A stretch of DNA of 64,000 nucleotides from Harmonia axyridis (lineage: Eukaryota; Arthropoda; Insecta; Coleoptera; Coccinellidae): contig NC_059501.1 of NCBI RefSeq assembly GCF_914767665.1, positions 81,132,798 to 81,196,797 of the forward strand, written 5' to 3'. The notes below the pieces were generated by a model. That model was not told the DNA's origin, made no database searches, and saw only the letters and a program-made list of their open reading frames with translations. Of this stretch, positions 54,979 to 64,000 are shown in pieces. Position numbers and translations under genes: made by a program. Positions within the stretch are counted from its first letter, which is position 1; every line of letters begins with the position of its first letter.

Positions 54979-55666
54979 AGATAGGCGTAACTTTGCTTCC
55001 GCCGTTTTTTTTCCAGAATTCGATGCTATATTGTATGAAACTAGTTATAAAGGATGTTTTTTTAGAGCTATAGAACTTTGAATTGCAATAAAACAAAGAT
55101 GGATTATTCGATTGACATGAATTTTATTAATCCGCAAGATAATCTTGTGGCATTACATTTTAAATATGATTTCTGGCATATGACCGCCACGGCTGGCTCG
55201 GATGTAGTACAATCTGGACGTCCAATTTTCGATGACTTTTTCCAACATTTGTGGCCGTATATCGGCAATAACACGGCGAATGTTGTCTTCCAAATGGTCA
55301 AGGGTTTGTGGCTTATCCGCACCAATGACTTTACATAGCGCCACAGAAAGTAGTCTAGCGGTGTTAAATCACAAGATCTTGGAGGCCAATTCACAGGTCC
55401 AAAACGTGAAATTAGGCGGTCACCAAACGTGTCTTTCAATAAATCGATTGTGGCACAAGCTGTGTGACATATTGCGCCGTCTTGTTGGAACCACAGCTCC
55501 TGGACATCATGGTTGTTAGATTTAGGAATGAAAAAGTTATGTTTGATCGAGAATAACTTTATGATGCAGACCCAAATCGACAAATATTTCGATGACGTTA
55601 TGTTTACAAATATCTAACCTTATTGTTTGACATCTACGATCTATAAAGCAAAGTTGTACACCCAAT
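54979..55666 (-). mobile_element. Mos1-like mariner deletion derivative interrupted by a nested element
   Basis: The left piece (54979-55040) is the 3' mariner end, inverted: GGCGTAACTTTGCTTCCGCC and TCCAGAATTCGA. The right piece (55547-55666) is the 5' end, inverted: AGAATAACTTTATGATGCAG through CAAAGTTGTACACCCAATA. Together only about 190 bp of a 1.1-kb mariner remain. The DUF4817-type copy C occupies the space between. Confidence 0.7.
55049..55546 (-). mobile_element. DUF4817-type transposon copy C, truncated, nested in mariner
   Basis: The 3' terminus GGATGTTTTTTTAGAGCTAT is at 55049. The minus strand encodes the C-terminal half of the transposase: HDVQELWFQQDGAICHTA (second Asp), WPPRSCDLTPLDYFLWRY (third Asp), HLEDNIRRVIADIRPQML and the terminal MPEIIFKM region. 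It keeps the glutamines of WFQQD lost in copy A. The 5' half and 5' terminus are missing; sequence changes to mariner at about 55547. Confidence 0.8.
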
Positions 55667-56800
55667 AATTCGGAGGAGAAGTGACATTTCAATGGCTCGC
55701 TATCAATTTTAAACACAAGCTCGCCATGCAAAGTGACACTTCTCCTCCTTATGAAATAATATACTATGAATAAGTACGATATCTCAGAAATTAATAGTTG
55801 AAACGTTCAGAAGAAGAATGAGTTTTTCTTCTATGTGACGGTACTTTCAAAAAATTGTTAAAAATAGATTTCCATAGAAGCATATTCAAATCTAACATCT
55901 AACAAATGAACGGAGTGATAGACAAATCAATTTCTTTGAAAACATTTCAATTCTAAAAATGATCGCATTCTTCAAATTAATCAGTGAAATGTATTCAATT
56001 ATTACTGACCCAAAAACTTTTGACCCCGTCTCGATGTTTTTCTGGTAATTCCCTATAATTTAAAAAAAATACTCGATTAAGCCACAATGTAATCAAACAG
56101 TTGTTGTTTATTCCATCAAAATTTGAGGAAATTCAAGTTCATCATTATTCCGTTCAAGATAATTTAAACGTTCCCACCTCCTACAACTTAGTAGCCCCGG
56201 CACAATTTTCTCAACACGCGTCCGGTCAATATAAGTTGCGTGAATTTGGAAGGCAACGTTGCGTTCAATTCAACATACTGGTTTGGGACGTGATGTGAGA
56301 CCCCGGTCACGTTGGAGGAGATTTTTTTGGACATTGGACCTCGAGTTTCGGGCGCTACACCCAACGCATCGATGACGTTCTAACGCACGTGCGTGTGCAA
56401 TGTCGTTGCACCCGAGGTTGCACCTATGGGAACCGATGGCAAGAGATCAGGTTTTCCTGATTCCTAGCACAGGCTAGATTCGATTCTATTATCGACCGTT
56501 ATGAGCGGTGGGAGCGTCGAAAAATTTGGTGAATGAATAGACGAAATTAATTATCGGAGATATTATGTCGTGTTGCTCTTTGGAATTTCTGATCTACGAT
56601 GCGGTTTGGGTGAATAAACGTTCTGTTGATTATGTTGTAAGACTTGCACACGTGCGGTAATAGTTGAATAAATTTCACTGTTTTGAGTTGAAGATTACAG
56701 TAATCTTTTGAATTGTACGGTTTCAGGGAACGCGTTTCCATATTGGTGGTTTTCAATCTATTTATGACTTGCTAGTTGTCAAACTGACATATAATATCAT
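55667..56800. other. Intergenic with GC-richer block
   Basis: 56170-56530 is GC-richer and rich in CG-containing motifs (AACGCACGTGCGTGTGCA at about 56382). No gene. The rest is AT-rich. Confidence 0.3.
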
Positions 56801-57316
56801 AGAGTAATAAACATAGATAGAGAGCGTATACGTAATTTTACATGTCTCCAACATGGTTACACACAATTTTACTATATCATTATGAATGTATATTATATTG
56901 AATGAAATATATTTATTTGAGTGATTCCCGACTAAATATGCAAATTTGAATATTTGGAATCCGATACTTTTCATGATTGTCGAATTTATAATAAGCAGAA
57001 TATTTATTCTTTTCTGTATCTACCTGCTGAAATCCAAGGTTTGGCAACTTTTGCGAGCTTGAAGTTTGTTTTCTGAATTTCTGATACGTTTAACTATTCA
57101 TTTCAATATATTTTGAGTTAATATGGAACATTGATTCACTATGGGACATAAGAAGTGCGTTCTTTGTGAAGAAACTCGCGAATTGAGTGAAATATCGAAT
57201 CACTGACATGTTTTCATTTCCGCGCGCTTTATGTCAAATTCAATATTTCAATATATTGTTGGGGACAAAATTTGCTTACCGAAAATGACATATGCTCCCT
57301 CTATGTTTAATACTCT
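56801..57316. mobile_element. MITE (AATAAACATAGATAG family), copy 3, inverted
   Basis: AGAGTAATAAACATAGATAG at 56801; the far end CCTCTATGTTTAATACTCT at 57316 is slightly degraded. The interior is the reverse complement of copies 1 and 2 (for example CTACCTGCTGAAATCCAAGG and CATTTCCGCGCGCTT). Confidence 0.75.
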
Positions 57317-58635
57317 GAGTATAATGCATATCTGAATATGTTCTCCAATTTTACATTTCAAAGTGACTTTTAATTCATCAATCAAAAATTGTGATATTAT
57401 AATTCATTACTAAGGTATCGAACTTGAACGGTATTACCAGAAAAAATCTATTTTTTTTTTGTGATAAAAGAGCTATGAAGCTGCATTATATATAACTAAT
57501 TTTTCCGATACTTGTTGACACAAAATTTTAGCTATAGAACTTTTCAATAAAGTGGAAATTTTGGTTGCGGCCAGAAAAACTAGGCTTCCAACGTTCTCAA
57601 CGCGTTTTTATCGGAAAAAAATTAACGAAAATAAGTTGGAAACCAACAATTCTCAGAATCAAATCGACCCAGAACCTTTCATTTCGAAAGCGTCTAGTAA
57701 TTTTCACGTTTATTTTTACGACCGTCAATTGTCACGTGGCCATATCTTCAAATTTTATACTTGAGGTTTTAATTGACATTTACGATTGCGCATAATTTTA
57801 TCACAGGGTTGGCACAACGTTATTTATGTTTTTTTTCATGAGGGACTGTAAATAATTTTCGTCGTACTCGTATATTTAACCGTCGGGTTGATGTCCTCAG
57901 ACATAACATTATTTACATATCTCACAATCAATACAACATTCTATTTCGATTATGCTTTTTTGAATATTCTATTGGTAGTATTCAAAATTCGTGTACGAGT
58001 TTGGAAGAGGCCATTTTACAATATGAAAAAGTTATTTATAATGCAAGTGCAGAAGGCATTGAAATTCTTTCAAGAGTCCAAAATCAAAAAACTAGCCACG
58101 AAGTGGCGAGTTTTTGAATGAACGAGTGGTAGAATGACCCTTCTATAAGAGTATTATGCATTTTTTCTCTAATCCACTTAATTTTTATTGACATTGATGA
58201 AATATTTGATATCGTGTAAATCTGAGATATTCTCGTACGATTTTGTTCTACAAGGCAGAATGATTTGCCACAGAGTTGGAAAAATATTTTTCTACTTATT
58301 GTCATCCTAGCTCATACATTATACTTTGAAGAACAACAACCATTAATTTGAAAGAAAATGTGTTATCGAATCATTAAGAGGTCTAATATCTCGTCATCAA
58401 TAACGACCGAAATTAGGCGACTTATTGCGATTACGTCAATTTGAAGTAATCACGTTTGTCATTTGTATATTCGTTCCTTTGCTTTCAGAGATTTTTGACT
58501 TTTTATACAATAAAACAACCATTTTACTTCGAGAGTTATAATACATTAACTGTTCTTTTAGGAAGGCCATGAAAATTTAGGGTATATGAAACAAAATTGA
58601 GGTTTGAACTGAAATTACTGAATTTGATGAATAAA
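57317..58635. other. Intergenic
   Basis: AT-rich; holds copy 2 of a dispersed repeat (58085-58300, with GAACGAGTGGTAGAATGA and CGATTTTGTTCT). The overlapping short ORFs at 57552-57795 have no recognisable domain. Confidence 0.35.
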
Positions 58636-59727
58636 ATGTAATAAATGGTTTATTCTGTAAGCTACAGGGTATAAACATATAGTCACAGAGGCGTGAGCCT
58701 GTACGTGACTTCTAAATAAACAAATATATAATGCAGTAGCCAGTATTCAAATAAATTCACAAATCAAGATCAAATTCTTTTAACATATTTCAATAAAAAT
58801 ATAAAAATCAACAAAAACTCAATAGCACAGTAATGATCATAGATAAGTGCCCATTCTATACATACAATTATATACATATATTATATCATAAACTCAGGGG
58901 CGCACTCATTCGGTCATGTCCACTATCAGCTACTCGGTCATCAAATAACACTGCATCAAAAAGCTCATTCTCTATTTCAAGTTACATCAATATACTTATA
59001 TGGAGGAAGGTTGAATCCAGTAAGTAATTTATTCATTTCTCTTCTAGCAAAAATCAGTGAAAAATGGTGAGCGTTATTGGGGATTTATTATTGAATTAAA
59101 ATATCTTCTGCCCTTGTCAATTACCCAATTTTTCAATCTTTTTCTCTTCTTAATGAGTGTTGTGATGTTCTTAAATTCTTTTGGAACAGCGGCATATATT
59201 CTTGGGGCCAGATAGGCAAAGCATCTTTGGCCTATACGTTTTTCTGCTCTTGGAGTAAGGTATTGATTCGTCTTGTTCCGTGTTTCATATTCACACTTAG
59301 TTAGTTGGAGTTGAATCTTCTTTTCACTTATGCCATTTAAAATCTGCTGTACAAATAATTGGTGGGGATTCATGACCCTGGAAACAGTAAACAATTCATC
59401 TGATGGATACAGAAGAGGCTTTCCGTAGATAATTCGTAGCAACCATTTCTGGATCACCTCAACCCTCCTCATATGACAACTATATGCTCCACCCCAACCT
59501 ATTATCCCATATGCCATTTGGGATTGACATAAAGCTGAGTATACCATCATCAAGCTTTTTGTATCCAAGTACTTCCTGAGATATCTAAACTTGGTAAGTA
59601 AACATCTCAGTTTGATCACCAAGATATCTATATGCTTGTCCCATTTTAGATGTCGATCAATTGTAACTCCTAGATATTTTATATATTCAGTTTCGGGAAT
59701 TGATGTTTCGTTGTCAACGTCCAAAAA
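58636..59727 (-). pseudogene. 5'-truncated LINE: reverse transcriptase C-terminus plus 3' tail
   Basis: The ORF 59074-59724 is intact for 216 codons: PETEYIKYLGVTIDRHLKWD (the RT thumb YLGVxID..LxW signature), LCQSQMAYGIIGWGGAY, VEVIQKWLLRIIYGKP and KRIGQRCFAYLAPRIYAAVP. It is the C-terminal part of ORF2 of a CR1/Jockey-group LINE. The catalytic FADD-type motif would lie upstream and is missing, the usual 5' truncation. The minus-strand 3'UTR continues to about 58636 (CTTACAGAATAAACCATTTA) and looks like a genuine LINE 3' end. The clade is inferred. Confidence 0.75.
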
Positions 59728-62700
59728 TCAAGGTAATCTTCACTAAGGATTATTATTGAGTTCAGACTTATTCTGAGAATAAATCAACCAAAAATTAATC
59801 GAATCGATCACGCGATATTTCAAAATAATCCACAATTCCCATTCTTTCGTGTTAAACTTGACAACAACGACGAATTATCCTGGTCTTAAAACTTGGCGAA
59901 CATCCCCCGTACCTCACGAAAACATCTCAACAACGTCCTACCAATCAGCGTCGACGATCCAAAATCCGAAATGTGTAATCAATCTGACAAAATTGTCGTA
60001 ATTGTCAACCATAACATCGTTTTAATGAATAATTGTACATAAGAGCGCCTGGTGACAATGCCCTGGGTATTTTTAAGCAGAGTGAACGACCGATTAGGTA
60101 TCGTCGACAACAAATAATACCTCGTTATCAGTTTGGCAACTTTTTTAATTGTTTTATTGCTGGTCATACACTTGCTCCGGAATGAGATGAGCCGTGAAAT
60201 TGGTGGATCAGTGATAACCTCCGGCGAATGATATTTTTTTTTATTTTTGAATCGTATCAAGCGGTTATATTGTTCTGGAATATTTGGTCGATTTTGTTTT
60301 GATTATTTTGAGGAACTTTATTTATTGAACTTTTGATTCTACGATTTTTTTTTAACCTATTGTTTCGACACATAATGTCCTCTTCAGGCTCGCAGTCTCA
60401 AGTCATATTGAATGAAATAGAAACATATATCTTTTAACACAACGACAGAAGAATAAAATGTAAGGTTTATTAATAACTGTTACAGGTTCTCAAAAAAACT
60501 AGCACATTTTATTGTAGATAATGTTGTATCTATAAACGCAAAAGAACGAGAATTCAAATTGAACTTGTGTTTACTTCATCGGACTTCGTCCAAATCAATT
60601 CATTTTTCATCACATGCTTATTAAAAGATATGCAATACTCGATTTTTCTGACCTTTTTGTTCATATTCAATAACATTTTTCTTGTCAAATCTTATCATTC
60701 TGAAAAGTCTAATAATCTATGAGGATTTCGATAAATAACGCAAGGGTTCAATTGAATTGGAAATTGCCAAAACAAGTCTTTGGAATTTGTGGAACTCAAA
60801 AATCAAATGAAGAAAATTCGTCAATCCAAAGCTATTCTCAAAAATCATAGGATTTATTTGCATGAAATAAGAGGATATGATCCATTTTTCTCGAGGCAAA
60901 ATATTATAGAATCGAATTTCAAATATTTCCTTTTTCCAAAAACCTTTCTACATGAAATCGAAAAACGTAATCTACCAAGATTGTACTAAATACAATATTT
61001 TATATTATGAAGTCCTAGACCCAATAGTTGCGACATTATGAATTTTTGAATAGATATTGTTATTTCAACAAAATCACGTATTCTTCTTAATAACCCCTGA
61101 AAATTCGAAGGTTTGAATGTGATGACATTTAGTGTGGGTATATGGTTTGATAATTAAAAGACAAACGAATTCAATGACAGATGACAGTAATTCTCTGTCA
61201 TCTGTCATTCAATTCGTTCACAGTTATTCATTTTGTCAGTTCATCTCAACTCTAAGAAGGTTATAACACAAGATAGATCTTTCGTAACAAAATATTTTCT
61301 TCTCTCGCCAACGTCGTAACGGGGCCAATAACCTACTGTCCCCCGTCGATAAACCTATCATATTTCCACCTTTTTCACCCCTACCAAACCCTTGGCGACT
61401 CTGTGTACATCAAACCAAACGAAAATCGCCCAAACTCTCCGATAACAAATCTCCAAACAAACGTATTGTGTATCGATATTCTCGCACCTGCTCAAATCGC
61501 CTTCTAGATTTCCTTATTTACTCCGACGCCAGATATTTCCGTTTGACAAGCGACGTAGCTCCGCGCTCTGATAAGGATTGTTTGGAGTTCATAAGCTTCA
61601 TCAAACCACGAGGTTGGACTTGCATACATTAGAGATATGATCTGGTCGGGGTATCGGGCATGTTACGTGAACTCCGAGACCGTGGCGTTTCGTTCTCCAC
61701 GCCGGAAAGGATATCCGGAATGACAGAAATTATCGCGGAAGTAACGGCTAACGAAAGGGCTTACCGAAATTTTCTTGTGAGAATGTTGACTAACTTTTTT
61801 TAGTCCAAGATCTTAGGGCAGCCAGACGTTGCTTATTTTTGAGCGGCCGTTCCCCGAACAGATCGCTAGTTTTGTCAGGATGACAGTTTGTATTATGTAG
61901 TGCCGTCCGGCCGTAAATACACTAACTCTCGAAAGGAATAACCTAGAAACCTGAACTTTTCAGGGTATGTTCGGTTCTCAAATGTCGCATTAAGGTTCAT
62001 TAATGGAGAAAAACAGACTAGGGGTTCCGTAAATATGGCCGTTCGAAATGTAATTTCTCTAATTATTTCAAAACTACAAACTCAATCCAGATGAAATTCT
62101 GCAATTGAATGTAAACTACCTCTTTCAAGCTTTTTGCGAACTTTTATGTTGATCGCGGTTCTAGAAGCAGAGAAAATTCGAAAAAATAATGATCGGAAAA
62201 TGAAACTGAATCATTGAGTGATCCTTTTGAATTGGGATTTCGCGAGCAAATGAAGAAAAATAGTTTCAAACTAGATAAAAAAATTGTTTTTTCATCGCAT
62301 CATCAGAACATTATTAGATGTGAGTGCTCAAAAGCTATTGATTCTTTTTCTTGAATTTTTCGCCTAACAAAATGTGTCGTATTGAGTAGTATTCAATATG
62401 TACTATGAAGGTTGACTGACACACTTGTTGATTTGTCCTAAAGGTACATAAAAACTTGCTTACTTTTCTCAAATTATGATTTGACTGTCCACTTTATGGT
62501 TTAGAAATCAATAACCAGAATAAAAAAAGTGTTCTTATGTATCTTTAACAGCTATTGCCCCCAAATTGACCACGACTCAAACTATCGATACCTTCAGAGT
62601 ATTTTCAAAGGCTACTTGATGCGACACATTGTGGTAATCAGGCTTTGCCTCCTTGGAATCTCAGACTAGTTGAATTTTCAGACGCCCCTCGTAGATGCCG

Positions 62701-64000
62701 CAAGAATGTCAACATTCTTAAGGCTTTATAACGGCCGAGGTGTCTTGAGACACTTGGAACAGTATTACAGTATATTCAATTCCAGATGATTGGTACCAAT
62801 AGTTTCTCCAGAAATTCGTGCGGTATTTCTGAAAATCTAGAAACAATAATAAACAGCCTTAGTTATTCTGTAATTTTCATTGTTCATCAAAAAAATTATA
62901 TGGATGACGAATCAAAATGATTATAAATAAAAATACCACGGTATCGAATCATATCGATCAGAGGGTCACTTAAAACTATAATTTCTTATACGTTGTGTGG
63001 CATCAGAAGTTTTTTTACAAATGGAATACTTGAAATGACTTATAGTCTTGTCTATTTTATACTGCTTGGAAGAAGCACTGCATTTGGAACATCTAGACAA
63101 TCCAGATCAAAATATAATTGACAGATGGAAGATTGGATAAAGCTGAAGTACACCAGTACCATTTGGCAAGCTTCCACACAATCATGAAGATATTCATCTT
63201 CGAAATATAAAGAAAGATGTTTATTATCATTTTATATCGAATGAATAAATCGAATATATTCCCCTTCAATGAAACCAATTTAGATTGTAATCCATTATTC
63301 ATCAATCCCGTTTTAACGAGTTGATTAATTTACACAAATTGATTGTAAATGAACTCTATCAACGATACATTCATCAGTTGATACACGTTTCGGAATATTA
63401 TCCTAATTAAGGATTTTTCACGCTGTCGTATCGATCCCAATGAAAATTGTTCTGTGTATTATCCGATTGAAGAATAAATTCGTAATTAACAATTTCTTCA
63501 ATTCTCATTGATATTCTCGATTACTGATAGCTTTATTAATACACCTAAAGGTGAATTTCTTCTGATTAATGCAGGGTGGCTCAGAATTCCGTTCAATAAT
63601 TTTTTCATATAAATAAGTAAACATATATCCTAAAATGCTGCATTTTCGAGTTACAGGCTGCTAAAGTTTGAAAAAATCAATTGCTCATTTATAACTGTAG
63701 TATTATTTTCATTGTCTTAATTTTTAGGTATTGAAGTCTGCATCATGTAATGTTTCGAATTAGGTAAGTGTCTTTTGCCAAAATTATCCAGTGGCAGATA
63801 TAAGGGTGCAATGATCCTTTTCCTATTGAAAATGTTTGCTCCTGTCTTCTTTTCGAAAAACTTATTTCATTTCTAAAATCAACAGAGTTTTACTAAAAAA
63901 GTTAACTTAATTTTTTTTATAGAATATACCGTTTTCGAGAAAATCGAGTACAAAACAAACACTACCTTTAAAAATAAATTATGGTTCCTCATTTAGAAAA
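59728..64000. other. Intergenic, no gene recognised
   Basis: Contains a CCTGAAGAG...CGAAAC motif on the minus strand (about 60357-60392), a perfect inverted repeat (61167-61215), and a GC-richer block at 61310-62030 without ORFs that may be regulatory. The remainder is AT-rich. Short ORFs at 60780-60989 and 63093-63305 have no features. Confidence 0.35.
61167..61215. repeat. Palindrome with about 22-bp arms
   Basis: ATTCAATGACAGATGACAG is inverted as CTGTCATCTGTCATTCAAT across a 5-7 nt loop. Probably a small MITE or insertion scar. Confidence 0.7.

Overview
This is an AT-rich (about two thirds A+T), repeat-dense stretch of an animal nuclear genome, almost certainly an insect. The main gene is an orthologue of the ecdysone-cascade nuclear receptor HR3 (Hr46/ROR family). 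The transposon load (Mos1-like mariners, a second Tc1/mariner group, Tc1, hAT, LINEs, MITEs, foldback elements) and the GT-AG split genes fit an insect. A beetle is my guess, but nothing here proves the order. All three gene models lie on the minus strand.

Layout. 1-4000: the window edge cuts a LINE ORF1 on the minus strand. A foldback element lies at 2053-3008, and an orphan signal-peptide first exon at 3922-4009 starts a gene that leaves the window or whose other exons I cannot see. 4800-13300: transposon debris with one intact tRNA-Leu(UAA) gene at 9018-9101. 13345-21870: a four-exon gene for a secreted, PAN/apple-domain, proline-rich repeat protein of 869 aa, with a TATA-Inr promoter at its 5' end. 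Its first intron hosts a hAT relic and a Tc1 relic. 22640-31292: intergenic, with a transposon deletion derivative, a MITE, tandem repeats and a hairpin; it includes whatever 3'UTR HR3 has. 31293-49625: HR3 in nine coding exons (683 aa). Every split-codon phase matches, including a 118-bp last exon that carries the AF-2 helix. The HR3 introns are full of insertions. Intron 3 also holds a decayed acidic repeat-protein locus, a CpG-richer block ending in a splice donor, and a tandem repeat with hammerhead-like cores. 49626-64000: the upstream side of HR3, with GC-richer non-coding islands that are candidate promoters or enhancers, nested transposons, a MITE and a 5'-truncated LINE.

How the parts work together. 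HR3 is an ecdysone-inducible transcription factor of moulting and metamorphosis. The PAN/proline-rich protein looks like a secreted matrix or cuticle component. No operon-like or defence-system organisation is visible. The unusual material lies in the mobile and repeat fraction: shared-deletion transposon derivatives, a snap-back hairpin, a modular GC-rich repeat, and possible ribozyme-bearing Penelope-like terminal repeats.
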